A stretch of 64,000 nt of DNA from Bacteroidota bacterium (GTDB lineage: Bacteria; Bacteroidota; Bacteroidia; Chitinophagales; Chitinophagaceae): positions 372,001-436,000 of the forward strand of contig JAFDZS010000008.1 of NCBI GenBank assembly GCA_018266775.1. The letters are read 5' to 3'. This document shows positions 1 through 9,116 of the stretch, in pieces. Position numbers and translations under genes: made by a program. Below the pieces are notes generated by a model that ran no database searches, had not been told where the DNA came from, and saw only the letters and a program-made list of their open reading frames with translations. Numbering within the stretch: the first letter of the stretch is position 1; each line of letters starts with the position of its first letter.

Positions 1-37
1 CGGTGTTACATCATTCAATAAAAAATTAAATACACGC

Positions 38-586
38 ATGAAATATTTGTTGATGGGTTTGATAGCTGTAATAATGTACTGCAATGCGGCGGCACAACGG
101 TTTTATACTAAAAATGGCAGCATCAGTTTTTATTCCAAAACAGCACTGGAAGATATTAAAGCAGACAACAACCAGGTGATGGCATTGGTTAATACCCAAA
201 CCGGCGAACTTCGTTTTTCATTACTCACCAAGGGTTTTCATTTTAAAAAAGCCCTGATGGAGGAACATTTCAATCAGGATTATATGGAAAGCAGCCAATA
301 CCCCAATGCCACCTTTAAAGGCAGTATTACTGATTTAACAAAAGTGCGTTTTGATAAAGATGGCAGCTACAACGTACCCGTTAGCGGCGAGTTGACCATT
401 CATGGCGTAACCCGTAAAGTAACCACCACCGGCGTGATTACGGTAAAAGATGGAAAAATTGCAGGCTCGGCCAAATTTATGGTTACTGTGGCAGACTATA
501 AAATAAGCATCCCTAAAGTATACACCGATAATATTGCCAAAACGGTGGAAGTGACCGTAACCTGCAGTTTTGATCAAAAGCTGTAA
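38..586 (+). CDS. YceI-like domain protein, exported
   Basis: A 182-residue protein with an N-terminal signal peptide (hydrophobic stretch 4-16, likely cleavage after NAAAQ). The rest matches the YceI fold pattern: SGELTIHGVTRKV near residues 115-130 is the conserved strand of this family, preceded by FKGSI. YceI proteins are lipocalin-like beta barrels that bind isoprenoid or lipid ligands in the periplasm; the ligand here is unknown. Length is usual for the family. It appears to be a single-gene unit followed directly by an intrinsic terminator. Family call is firm, role is not. Confidence 0.85.
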   Translation: MKYLLMGLIAVIMYCNAAAQRFYTKNGSISFYSKTALEDIKADNNQVMALVNTQTGELRFSLLTKGFHFKKALMEEHFNQDYMESSQYPNATFKGSITDLTKVRFDKDGSYNVPVSGELTIHGVTRKVTTTGVITVKDGKIAGSAKFMVTVADYKISIPKVYTDNIAKTVEVTVTCSFDQKL

Positions 587-655
587 GTCTGCCAGTAAGA
601 GATTGTCCGTTCATCCTATCATTTGCAAGTACGTTTTACTACGGCTTATGCCGGT

Positions 656-690
656 AAAAGCTGTAACATTTTGTGTTACGGCTTTTGTAT
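656..690 (+). terminator. Intrinsic terminator after the YceI-like gene
   Basis: A 13-base arm (656-668) pairs with 674-686 with one G-U pair and a 5-base loop, followed by a short T-rich stretch. It lies 70 bases after the YceI-like stop codon. The arms overlap the promoter elements proposed for metH. Confidence 0.6.
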
Positions 691-700
691 TATAACTTTG
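670..700 (+). promoter_or_regulatory. Promoter of the metH locus
   Basis: TTTG at 670-673, a 19-base spacer and TAACTTTG at 693-700 match the Bacteroidota primary sigma consensus (TTTG, then TAnnTTTG). Transcription would start near 707, giving a leader of about 185 bases before the metH start. Confidence 0.6.
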
Positions 701-893
701 CAGCATAACCCAGGCGGATTTGTTTATTGTTCAGCCTGTATAAAATTGAACTAATAAACGAAAAGCATTCCCAAATACTCGTACGGATTGTTTACCGTTT
801 AAAAGTTCACCTTAAAAATTTATTGTAAACCGGTGCTGTTACAGGCTGTTGTATATAGCTGGCTGTAACACATCACCACAATATTATTGAACT
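701..893 (+). promoter_or_regulatory. Long metH leader with a strong hairpin
   Basis: About 190 bases lie between the predicted start of transcription and the start codon. Near its end GGTG (832-835) and TGTTACAG (837-844) pair with CTGTAACA (863-870) and CACC (874-877), enclosing an 18-base loop, 16 bases before the ATG. I could not match the leader to the SAM-I or cobalamin riboswitch signatures by eye, so whether it regulates metH is inference. Confidence 0.35.
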
Positions 894-1892
894 ATGTCAA
901 GTTTAGAAAAAGCATTGCAGCAAAGAATATTGATCATAGATGGCGCTATGGGCACCATGATACAGCGCCACAAACTGCAGGAAGCCGATTACCGTGGCGA
1001 TCGTTTTAAAGACTGGCCTAAAGATGTGAAGGGCAATAACGACCTGCTCAGTATTACTCAACCAGAAATTATTATTGGTATTCATTTGCAATACCTCAAT
1101 GCCGGTGCAGATATTATTGAAACCAATACCTTCAGTGCCACCGCCATTGCCCAGGCAGATTATGATATGCAGTCGCTGGCTTATGAACTGAATGTTGCAT
1201 CTGCACAATGTGCCAGGGAAGCCATTAAACGAAGTGGTAAAACCGCCTGGGTGGCCGGCGCCATCGGCCCTTTGAATAAAACACTGTCCTTATCGCCAGA
1301 CGTTAATAACCCCGGTTACCGTGCCGTTAGCTTTGATGAAGTGGCCGCTGCCTATACCGAACAGGTAAAAGGTTTGGTGGATGGTGGCGTGGATATCCTT
1401 TTAGTGGAAACCATTTTTGATACGCTCAATGCCAAAGCAGCGATCTATGCTATTAAAAATTATTTCCGCAAAAACAACCTGCCGGAATTGCCCATCATGA
1501 TCAGCGGTACCATCACTGATGCCAGCGGCCGTACATTAAGCGGTCAAACGCTGGAAGCTTTTTATACCTCGGTGGCACATGCCAATCCACTGAGTGTGGG
1601 ATTAAACTGTGCATTAGGTGCTTCAGAAATGCGGCCACATATTGAAGAATTATCGAATATTGCATCCTGTTATGTATCTGCTTACCCCAATGCAGGCTTG
1701 CCCAATGCATTTGGAGAATATGATGAACAACCGCATCAAACGGCACATATTATTGAAGAGTGGGCAGCTAATGGCTGGCTGAATATTGTAGGCGGATGCT
1801 GCGGCACCACACCCGATCATATTAAACATATTGCAGACGAAGTGAAAGCTTTTACACCGAGGCCATTGCCGGTTATGGAAGAAGCGTTATAA
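894..1892 (+). CDS. metH: Methionine synthase, homocysteine-binding half (MetH N-terminal module)
   Basis: Homocysteine S-methyltransferase domain (332 residues) that binds and activates homocysteine through zinc in cobalamin-dependent methionine synthesis. The [11 protein letters not shown] start motif (14-24) and the three zinc-ligand cysteines, C239 (VGLNCA) and C302/C303 ([10 protein letters not shown]), are all present. In many Bacteroidota MetH is split so that this module is its own gene and the pterin, cobalamin and reactivation modules form a second gene. Here the partner is not adjacent: a nuclease-like gene starts only two bases after this stop codon. The three genes look co-transcribed from the promoter at 670-700. 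Confidence 0.93.
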   Translation: MSSLEKALQQRILIIDGAMGTMIQRHKLQEADYRGDRFKDWPKDVKGNNDLLSITQPEIIIGIHLQYLNAGADIIETNTFSATAIAQADYDMQSLAYELNVASAQCAREAIKRSGKTAWVAGAIGPLNKTLSLSPDVNNPGYRAVSFDEVAAAYTEQVKGLVDGGVDILLVETIFDTLNAKAAIYAIKNYFRKNNLPELPIMISGTITDASGRTLSGQTLEAFYTSVAHANPLSVGLNCALGASEMRPHIEELSNIASCYVSAYPNAGLPNAFGEYDEQPHQTAHIIEEWAANGWLNIVGGCCGTTPDHIKHIADEVKAFTPRPLPVMEEAL

Positions 1893-1894
1893 AA

Positions 1895-2974
1895 ATGAGT
1901 ACACAAATTACCGGCACGCAGCTTTATAAAAGCATTCAGAATCTGGTAGAACAAAGCAAACGTGTTTTATATACCATTGCTAATGTTACTATAACAGAAA
2001 CCTATTTTAATGTGGGCAGAATGATTGTTGAGCATGAACAGCAGGGAAATAAAAAGGCTGCTTACGCAAAGGCGACATTAGTAACGGTTTCAAAAAAACT
2101 CACTGCAGTATTGGGTAAAGGATTTTCTGTTGATAACCTGGAAAACATGCGCAGGTTTTATCTTTTGTATAAAGAAGATTACAGCAAGCATATTCAAAAG
2201 AATAACATTTCCGAGACAATGTCTCGGAAATTAAGTGCTTCCCAAAAATCCGAGATAGTGTCTCGGAAATCAGGGTCTTCTCCTTTTAAGTTATCCTGGT
2301 CGCATTATGTTTTCCTCTGTAATATTGAAAATATAACTGAAAGAAAATTTTACGAAATAGAAACCGCAGCAGAAAACTGGAGCCTCAGGGAATTAAAAAG
2401 GCAATATGAAAGTGCTTTGTTTGAACGCCTTGCTTTAAGCCGCAATAAAAAGAAAGTGAAGCAACTGAGTAAAAAAGGACATGTTATTGCAACACCTTCT
2501 GATGCAATAAAAGATCCTTATATCCTTGAATTTTTAGGCCTGCAGGAAAAAGAATACTTCTCCCAAACCGATTTGGAAAAAGCCATCATCAATAAGCTGG
2601 AGCATTTCATCCTGGAATTAGGTAAAGGCTTTTTATTTGTTGACAGGCAAAAAAGAATAAAGCTGGACAGTGATGATTATAAAATCGACCTGGTGTTTTA
2701 TCACAGGATATTGCGGTGTTTTGTATTGACAGACCTGAAAATTGGAACATTACAGCATAAAGATATTGGGCAAATGCAGATGTATGTAAATTACTTTGAC
2801 GAAGAAATTAAAGCCGAAGAAGAAAGCAAAACCATTGGTATCATACTTTGCAAAAATAAAAAAGAGAGTACTATTAAATATACCCTTGGAAAAAACAACA
2901 GGCAGATATTTGCCAGTAAATACAAAATATTTTTTCCTGAAAAACAAATTTTACAACTGATAAGGGAACAATAA
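1895..2974 (+). CDS. DUF1016 (YhcG-like) PDDEXK nuclease family protein
   Basis: A 359-residue protein with the two-part DUF1016 architecture: an N-terminal helical, winged-helix-like region (about 10-150) and a C-terminal PD-(D/E)XK nuclease-like region (about 200-350). Recognisable signatures are [43 protein letters not shown] and DLVFYH. D265 and the D280-L-K282 triplet are the probable metal and catalytic positions. Members are suspected DNA nucleases, often found with restriction or mobile DNA; the function of this one is unknown. It sits exactly between the two metH genes (2 bases from the first, 8 from the second) with no promoter of its own visible. Residues 105-127 are encoded by two near-identical 17-base palindromes. 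Confidence 0.88.
   Translation: MSTQITGTQLYKSIQNLVEQSKRVLYTIANVTITETYFNVGRMIVEHEQQGNKKAAYAKATLVTVSKKLTAVLGKGFSVDNLENMRRFYLLYKEDYSKHIQKNNISETMSRKLSASQKSEIVSRKSGSSPFKLSWSHYVFLCNIENITERKFYEIETAAENWSLRELKRQYESALFERLALSRNKKKVKQLSKKGHVIATPSDAIKDPYILEFLGLQEKEYFSQTDLEKAIINKLEHFILELGKGFLFVDRQKRIKLDSDDYKIDLVFYHRILRCFVLTDLKIGTLQHKDIGQMQMYVNYFDEEIKAEEESKTIGIILCKNKKESTIKYTLGKNNRQIFASKYKIFFPEKQILQLIREQ
2207..2267 (+). repeat. Two copies of a CCGAGACA palindrome inside the DUF1016 gene
   Basis: CCGAGACAATGTCTCGG (2211-2227) and CCGAGATAGTGTCTCGG (2250-2266) differ at two positions. The first extends to 12-base perfect arms (2207-2218 with 2220-2231). Both encode the S-E-x-x-S-R-K pattern of the linker between the two DUF1016 domains. 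No other copy was noticed in the window. Confidence 0.75.
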
Positions 2975-2982
2975 CACATACT

Positions 2983-5900
2983 ATGAGCATAATAAAACCC
3001 TACTTACGCCTCAGCGGCCTTGAACCCCTGGTAGTTCGCCCGGAAACCAATTTTGTAAACGTTGGGGAACGTACCAATGTAACCGGCAGTAAAAAATTTG
3101 CCCGGCTGATTAAAGACGGCCAGTATGAAGAAGCATTATCTGTAGCCCGCCAGCAGGTGGAAAACGGCGCACAGGTTATTGATGTAAATATGGATGACGC
3201 CTTACTGGATGGTGTACATGCCATGACCACTTTCCTGAATTTATTACAGGCAGAACCCGATATTGCCAAAGTACCGGTAATGATCGACTCTTCAAAATTT
3301 GAAATCATTGAGGCAGGGTTAAAATGTGTACAGGGAAAATGTATTGTAAACTCCATCTCCATGAAAGAGGGAGAAGCCAAATTTATAGACCAGGCATTTA
3401 CCTGTAAAAGTTATGGCGCTGCTGTAATTGTTATGGCTTTTGATGAAGTGGGCCAGGCAGATACCAAAGCCCGTAAAGTGGAAATTTGCCACCGTGCCTA
3501 TAAAATTCTTACCGAAAAAGTAGGGTTTGCGCCGCAGGATATCATCTTCGACCCCAACATATTTGCTGTAGCCACCGGTATTGAAGAACACAATAATTAC
3601 GCAGTGGATTTTATTGAAGCCACCCGCGAAATCAAACAATTAATGCCTTTAACAAAAGTGAGCGGTGGGGTTAGTAATGTATCTTTTTCATTCCGCGGAA
3701 ACGATCATGTGCGTGAAGCCATTCATTCCGTCTTTCTTTATCATGCTATAAAAGCTGGTATGGATATGGGCATTGTTAATGCCGGACAGTTAGTAGTGTA
3801 CGATGAAATTGAACCCACACTGCGCCAGTTATGCGAAGATGTATTGCTGAACCGGAATAACGACCATAACCAGGCTACAGAAGCATTGATCAGTTTTGCA
3901 GAAACCGTAAAATCTAAAGGAAAAGAAATTGCCAAAGATGAAAAATGGAGGGATGAACCGGTTGAAAAAAGACTGGCTCATGCTTTGGTAAATGGCATTA
4001 CCGATCATATTGATGCAGACACAGAGGAAGCACGCCAAAAATATCCCCGGCCACTGGATGTGATTGAAGGCCCATTGATGGATGGCATGAACATCGTGGG
4101 TGATTTATTTGGGTCAGGAAAAATGTTTTTACCCCAAGTGGTGAAAAGTGCCCGCGTGATGAAAAAAGCTGTGGCGGTATTAACGCCTTACATTGAACAG
4201 GAAAAAGCAGAGAAGAAACAATCAGGTACTGATACAACCAGTGTTGAAGGTGCGTCAAAAATATTATTAGCCACTGTTAAAGGCGATGTACACGACATTG
4301 GTAAAAACATTGTGGGTGTGGTATTGGGTTGCAACGGCTATGACATTGTTGACCTTGGTGTGATGGTGCCTGCCGATAAAATCCTGGATACTGCACAAAA
4401 GGAAAATGCAGATATCATCGGCCTCAGTGGTTTGATCACCCCTTCGCTGGACGAAATGGTGCACATTGCCCATGAAATGAAGCGCCGTGGCATGAAACAA
4501 CCTTTGCTCATTGGCGGTGCCACCACCAGCCGCATGCACACCGCTGTTAAAATTGCTGAACAGTATGATAACGGAGTGGTGCATGTACTGGATGCCAGCC
4601 GTAGTGTAACCGTTGCCGGAAGTTTGCTGAATAAGGAACAGAAAGCAGTCTTTCTTTCCGGCATTAAAAAAGAATACACTAAGCTGAGGGAAGATTTCGG
4701 AAATAAAAAATCGGTGAAACAATACCTGCCTTTCACGGAAGCGCAAAAAAATGCAGCGGTTATTCAATGGGAAAATTTTACCCCTGTCGTCCCCGCCTTT
4801 ACCGGCACCAAAACTTTTGACCAATACCCGCTGGAAGAAATTGCAGCTTATATTGACTGGCAACCTTTCTTTATTGCCTGGGAAATGCACGGAAAATTCC
4901 CCGCCATACTCAGCGATAATGTGATTGGTAAAGAAGCCACCAAATTATACAACGATGCAAAGCAATTGCTGCAGCAAATCATCCATGAAAAATGGTTAAA
5001 TGCCAGGGGTGCTGTTGGTTTCTGGCCTGCCAGTAAAGTGGCACCGGATACTGTTGCGATAAAAACTGAATCATCAGTTGTGAATTTGGAATTCCTGCGC
5101 CAGCAAATGAAGAAAGCTGAGGGTCAGCCTAATTTATCGTTGGCGGATTTTATTGCACCGAGCCCAACCCCACAAAGAAGTTCTATAAATGAAAATTCCA
5201 CTAAAGCCCCTTCCCAAAGGGAAGAGGAAGAGAAAGTGGGCTTCGGGTATCAAACGGCAGATCCAGTAACTTATAGGTTGTTGAAAGAGTATGCGCTGCA
5301 ACATAGGAATCAACCTACACAGGCAGAAGAAATTTTATGGAATGCAGTAAAGACAAAACAATTAGAGGGTTTTAAGTTCAGGAGGCAACATATCATCGGT
5401 TCGTTCATCGCTGACTTGGTTTGCTTAGATAGAAACCTGGTTATCGAAATTGATGGATTAATTCATGAATTGCCTGAAAATAAAATTTCTGACACAGAAA
5501 GAACTCAATGGTTGGAAAGCAAAGGATATAAAGTAATCCGGTTTACTAATGAAGAAGTTATTTCCAATACGAAAAAAGTATTAGAAGCAATTCTTGGAAA
5601 CCTGAATACACTATCCAGCAATAAAGTAAGTAACAATCTAAGTTCCCCCTTCGGGGGACAGGGGGCTGACTACCTCGGTGCTTTCGCAGTAACCATTGAA
5701 GGTATTGAACCACATATTAAAAAATTTGAAGCGGCGCATGATGATTATAACAAGATCATTTTGCAGGCACTGGCTGACCGCCTTGCTGAAGCTTTTGCTG
5801 AATTGCTGCATGCAAGAACCAGGAAAGAATTTTGGGGTTATGCAAAAGATGAACATTTAAGTAACGAACAACTGATCAAAGAAGAATATTCCGGTATTCG

Positions 5901-6171
5901 CCCCGCACCGGGTTACCCCGCCTGCCCGGATCATACAGAAAAATATAAACTGTTTGATTTGCTGGGTGGTACTGCCGCTACCGGAATTACGCTTACTGAA
6001 TCACTGGCGATGTATCCTGCTGCTTCTGTTTGCGGCTGGTATTTTGCCAACCCCGGCAGTAAATATTTTGGTGTGGGTAAAATTGACCAGGATCAACTGC
6101 AGGATTATGCACAACGCAAAGGCATGAGTATAGTGGAAGCTACCAAATGGTTAAGGCCGATACTGGAATAA
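2983..6171 (+). CDS. metH: Methionine synthase, pterin/cobalamin/activation half with an inserted DUF559 domain
   Basis: A 1062-residue protein carrying the methyltetrahydrofolate-binding domain ([11 protein letters not shown] near residues 29-39), the cobalamin cap and Rossmann domain (GDVHDIGKN, with H437 as the expected lower cobalt ligand) and the AdoMet-dependent reactivation domain ([15 protein letters not shown] near the end). It transfers methyl from methyl-tetrahydrofolate through cobalamin to the homocysteine held by the N-terminal half. The family pattern is LADFIAP, a short linker, then DYIGAFAV. Here these two blocks (ending at P726 and starting at D896) are separated by about 169 residues that contain a DUF559 domain. 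Without that insert the length, about 890, is usual. The reading frame is intact on both sides, so the enzyme may still be made; activity is not assured. Confidence 0.93.
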   Translation: MSIIKPYLRLSGLEPLVVRPETNFVNVGERTNVTGSKKFARLIKDGQYEEALSVARQQVENGAQVIDVNMDDALLDGVHAMTTFLNLLQAEPDIAKVPVMIDSSKFEIIEAGLKCVQGKCIVNSISMKEGEAKFIDQAFTCKSYGAAVIVMAFDEVGQADTKARKVEICHRAYKILTEKVGFAPQDIIFDPNIFAVATGIEEHNNYAVDFIEATREIKQLMPLTKVSGGVSNVSFSFRGNDHVREAIHSVFLYHAIKAGMDMGIVNAGQLVVYDEIEPTLRQLCEDVLLNRNNDHNQATEALISFAETVKSKGKEIAKDEKWRDEPVEKRLAHALVNGITDHIDADTEEARQKYPRPLDVIEGPLMDGMNIVGDLFGSGKMFLPQVVKSARVMKKAVAVLTPYIEQEKAEKKQSGTDTTSVEGASKILLATVKGDVHDIGKNIVGVVLGCNGYDIVDLGVMVPADKILDTAQKENADIIGLSGLITPSLDEMVHIAHEMKRRGMKQPLLIGGATTSRMHTAVKIAEQYDNGVVHVLDASRSVTVAGSLLNKEQKAVFLSGIKKEYTKLREDFGNKKSVKQYLPFTEAQKNAAVIQWENFTPVVPAFTGTKTFDQYPLEEIAAYIDWQPFFIAWEMHGKFPAILSDNVIGKEATKLYNDAKQLLQQIIHEKWLNARGAVGFWPASKVAPDTVAIKTESSVVNLEFLRQQMKKAEGQPNLSLADFIAPSPTPQRSSINENSTKAPSQREEEEKVGFGYQTADPVTYRLLKEYALQHRNQPTQAEEILWNAVKTKQLEGFKFRRQHIIGSFIADLVCLDRNLVIEIDGLIHELPENKISDTERTQWLESKGYKVIRFTNEEVISNTKKVLEAILGNLNTLSSNKVSNNLSSPFGGQGADYLGAFAVTIEGIEPHIKKFEAAHDDYNKIILQALADRLAEAFAELLHARTRKEFWGYAKDEHLSNEQLIKEEYSGIRPAPGYPACPDHTEKYKLFDLLGGTAATGITLTESLAMYPAASVCGWYFANPGSKYFGVGKIDQDQLQDYAQRKGMSIVEATKWLRPILE
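5161..5667 (+). mobile_element. In-frame DUF559 nuclease-like insertion within metH
   Basis: Residues 727-895 of the MetH C-terminal protein have no counterpart in normal MetH. Residues of about 767-870 form a DUF559 domain, a Vsr-like PD-(D/E)XK endonuclease fold: QAEEILW, FKFRRQ, FIADLVC and VIEIDG are its conserved blocks, with the acidic residues retained. The domain is bracketed by short G/C-rich palindromes, CTTCCC-aaa-GGGAAG (5210-5224) inside AAGCCC/GGGCTT arms (5204-5209, 5238-5243), and CCCCC-TTC-GGGGG (5645-5657) followed by CAGGGGGC. Palindromes of this type beside DUF559 genes are familiar in Bacteroidota from my general knowledge. The exact ends are inferred from where MetH homology stops and resumes. 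Confidence 0.75.
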
Positions 6172-6174
6172 TTT

Positions 6175-7122
6175 CTATTGCAAACTGTCTAACTGCAATT
6201 GTGCAATAATATTCAGCGCCAGCATAGCGGTGTAAAAATATTTTTTTACTTCATCACGTTCGGCAGGTGGTATTTCGGGTTCAAACAGGTCTTCATTAAT
6301 CGGTACGGCAACATAGCATTTGCCTGCAACTATAGAAACATGCAGCCTCCTGTTGAGTTGTTTTTTTAATTGCAGCAATAAAGAAGTGAAACCACTTTGT
6401 ACAATTTTACGGGCATCGTCGGGCATGGTGGTATACATAGAATAAGTTTGATCGAAAAGCGCATCGCCTGTACGCATTTGAGACACATCCGGTAAAGGAG
6501 TCAATCTTAAATGTTCATCTGCAATACTGGTAGCCAGTTCCTCTTCATCTTTTTCCCAGAAATAGGTTCCGCCTTTGAATGCTTTGCTAACGTTTGCAAC
6601 AAAAAACAATCCTTTAAAAACAGTGTTGTATCTCTTACTGCTGCTATTTCTGGTTGACGCAATATAGGTATGCAATTCTGAACAATGAAAGTGCACGCCT
6701 TTGTATTCACCAGCAAAAAAATCATCCCCATCAAAATAATCATACCGCCTGCGGTACAAGGCACTGGTAAGGTATTCAGCCGAACTCACCATACTGGCGG
6801 GCTTGTAAATAAAATGAGGATCAAGGTATTTGATCACTTCTGCAATGACGTGGTCTTTAAAATAATCGGTGAAAGCATCGTTATTTTTTGTGTATTTATA
6901 CAATGCATAGCCGGTGATAATAGCCAGTGCAATACTGAGTGGCCAATTAGCGAAAGATAATAAAGGCATAAAAAACGACAGCAGGGAGCCTGCTAATGCA
7001 AATACAGATACCAGCATGATCCAGCCCCAGTAATTTGTTCTTTTATCCTGCTGCCTCAATTCCGGTAACTGCGGTTCAATGACTGTTTTGTAAAAAGTAT
7101 CAAATGATTTTCCCTTTTCCAT
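6175..7122 (-). CDS. DUF3137 family membrane protein
   Basis: A 315-residue protein with two adjacent transmembrane segments (about 32-52 and 58-75) close to the N-terminus and a long soluble C-terminal part (FKGLFFVANVSKAFKGGTYF region) typical of DUF3137. The function of the family is unknown. It is the second gene of a minus-strand pair, 7 bases after the methyltransferase stop codon, and converges on metH with a gap of only 3 bases and no obvious terminator. Confidence 0.75.
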   Translation of the reverse strand: MEKGKSFDTFYKTVIEPQLPELRQQDKRTNYWGWIMLVSVFALAGSLLSFFMPLLSFANWPLSIALAIITGYALYKYTKNNDAFTDYFKDHVIAEVIKYLDPHFIYKPASMVSSAEYLTSALYRRRYDYFDGDDFFAGEYKGVHFHCSELHTYIASTRNSSSKRYNTVFKGLFFVANVSKAFKGGTYFWEKDEEELATSIADEHLRLTPLPDVSQMRTGDALFDQTYSMYTTMPDDARKIVQSGFTSLLLQLKKQLNRRLHVSIVAGKCYVAVPINEDLFEPEIPPAERDEVKKYFYTAMLALNIIAQLQLDSLQ

Positions 7123-7129
7123 ACATTGC

Positions 7130-8152
7130 TTATTTTGGGGTACCCACCAGCGTTATAAACGGAGCCAGGTATTTCCCCAGCATTGTTATTCCTGCATTTG
7201 CTGTTTGCATGATGAGCCCTTTCATTCCCCCGCACCAGGCATTATAAAAACCATTATAAAAACAGCAGTGAAATCCAGCCTTTGCATAAATAGCGTTGTA
7301 TTCTTCAGTGGTTAATAAACGTTCCGTCCAGCTGCCGGTAACAGGGTCGCAGGTGTTGGTGAGATGGGGTAATAAGGGTGGTAACTTCTTTTCTGTAACA
7401 TAATTTTTTACCGCTTGTTCAATATCTTCCTTCCGCATGCCACGTGTATGTTGCACCAGTAATGCTGTTTCTTCTTTAGATAAAGAATGTGCTATTGCGG
7501 TAATCATCTTTTCCCTTATTACAACAAAAGGTTCTGTGGCCACTTCTCCAAACAGTGTATAATCACCGGGGGCGCCACCTTCATATTCATCTTTGCGCTG
7601 CAATTGTTTCAGCCGTCGGTTTTTAAACGGGTTATCCGTGTTGGAGGCTGTTGTAAAAACTGTAACCAATTTCGGGTTCAGTTTATGCAATTGTGAAAAA
7701 AAATCCGGCAGGTTATAAATGTGTTCAATTACATCTGTACCTGCAACAGCATTGGGTATTTGCCCATGTAGTGAACGGGCAATATCCGCAGCATCGCCTG
7801 TAATAAAACCTTTTACATCAACCTGCATCATTGCGGCCAGTTCTTTTGCTGCACGCACAAAAACTTCATTTATATCATTGATGTACACTGTACCCACACC
7901 ACAATACCGGGCAAATATGCCCAGCATGCCGTTGCCTGCGCCATAATCTACCAGTATCATTTTTTCTTTGGGTACGGCGCAATGCTGCTGCAAACGGTTC
8001 AGCACTTCTGCATAAATGCGCAGGTAAAATTGCCTGTGCTGCAGCAGGTGTTCCAGGTATTGCCGGCAATATCGATCTGTTGTTACCAATCTTGTATCAA
8101 CAGCATCCAGTTTTTTTTCAAAAGATAAAATCTCCTCCTGCAGGTATTGCAT
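7130..8152 (-). CDS. Class I SAM-dependent methyltransferase, substrate unknown
   Basis: A 340-residue protein with a Rossmann methyltransferase core. Motif I is VDYGAGNGMLG (68-78), an acidic residue for the SAM ribose is D93 in YINDIN, and GTDVIEHI (about 138-145) fits motif IV. The N-terminal 60 and C-terminal 140 residues are not recognised and probably decide the substrate. It is divergent from exonuclease III, with 42 bases between starts, and is followed by the DUF3137 gene in the same transcription unit. Confidence 0.75.
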   Translation of the reverse strand: MQYLQEEILSFEKKLDAVDTRLVTTDRYCRQYLEHLLQHRQFYLRIYAEVLNRLQQHCAVPKEKMILVDYGAGNGMLGIFARYCGVGTVYINDINEVFVRAAKELAAMMQVDVKGFITGDAADIARSLHGQIPNAVAGTDVIEHIYNLPDFFSQLHKLNPKLVTVFTTASNTDNPFKNRRLKQLQRKDEYEGGAPGDYTLFGEVATEPFVVIREKMITAIAHSLSKEETALLVQHTRGMRKEDIEQAVKNYVTEKKLPPLLPHLTNTCDPVTGSWTERLLTTEEYNAIYAKAGFHCCFYNGFYNAWCGGMKGLIMQTANAGITMLGKYLAPFITLVGTPK

Positions 8153-8194
8153 ATTATATTTCCAGTAAATTGCAACACCAAAATAAACAATAAA

Positions 8195-8971
8195 ATGGCA
8201 ACGCTGCGTATTATCTCCTACAACGTAAACGGCATACGTGCCGCTTTAAAAAAAGGTTTTATTGACTGGGTGAAAACCAACCCGGCAGATATCATTTGCC
8301 TGCAGGAAACCAAAGCCACTAAAGATGATGTGGATGTAAAACAACTGGAGGCTTTGGGCTTTACCCATTACTGGTACAGTGCACAAAAGAAAGGATACAG
8401 TGGTGTTGCCGTATTCAGCAAAGTTAAACCCGATAAAGTGGAATATGGCAATGGCCATGCACCAAGCGATGACGAAGGCCGTGTTATTCAACTGGACTTT
8501 GGAGATATCCGGCTGATCAATGCGTATTTTCCATCGGGCACCAGTGGCGATGAAAGGCAATCATTTAAATATGTTTGGCTGGATGAGTTTTATACTTACC
8601 TCAATAAATTAAAGAAGAAATACCCAAAAATTGTTTTGGTGGGTGATTACAATATTGCACATAATGAAATTGACATTCACGACCCCAAAGGCAATAAAAA
8701 CAGCAGTGGATTTTTACCTGAAGAAAGGGCATGGATGACAAAGTTTTTAGGCAGTGGATGGATTGATACGTTCAGGGAATTTCATCCGGAACCACACCGC
8801 TACAGCTGGTGGAGCCAGCGGTTCCCCAGTGTGCGTTTGAACAACAAAGGTTGGCGTATTGATTATATCACCGTAACCGAACCGCTGAAGAAACAATTGA
8901 AAGATGCCGATATTTTTCCTGATGTAAAACACAGCGACCACTGCCCGATTTACGTTGAAATAAAAAAATAA
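8195..8971 (+). CDS. xth: Exodeoxyribonuclease III
   Basis: AP endonuclease and 3'-5' exonuclease of base excision repair, 258 residues. The exonuclease-endonuclease-phosphatase motifs are complete: SYNVNGIRA, the metal-binding E38 in LQETKA, YFPSGTSGDER, GDYNIAH, the RIDYI block and the catalytic SDHCP near the end. The start was set at the ATG before ATLRIISYNVNG, because the upstream in-frame extension to 8147 has no family similarity. Length fits the family. Confidence 0.93.
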   Translation: MATLRIISYNVNGIRAALKKGFIDWVKTNPADIICLQETKATKDDVDVKQLEALGFTHYWYSAQKKGYSGVAVFSKVKPDKVEYGNGHAPSDDEGRVIQLDFGDIRLINAYFPSGTSGDERQSFKYVWLDEFYTYLNKLKKKYPKIVLVGDYNIAHNEIDIHDPKGNKNSSGFLPEERAWMTKFLGSGWIDTFREFHPEPHRYSWWSQRFPSVRLNNKGWRIDYITVTEPLKKQLKDADIFPDVKHSDHCPIYVEIKK

Positions 8972-9116
8972 TCTGTAACGCCATTTGTTAAAAAAACATT
9001 TTCTTCGCAGGCAGTAACTGTTAAACGAAGCATTTCATATTTGATGCTTTAACAAAATATTCCAAATAGCTGTGCACCGGCTATGTATCTTGTTGCACAG
9101 TAACTACTTTACTGCT

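Noticed and set aside
701-893. SAM or cobalamin riboswitch before metH
   Set aside because: I looked for the SAM-I and B12-box signatures and did not find them; only an uncharacterised hairpin is supported.
4267-4890. 207-codon open frame on the minus strand
   Set aside because: It lies wholly antisense to the metH cobalamin domain and its translation has no recognisable domain; a shadow of the real gene.
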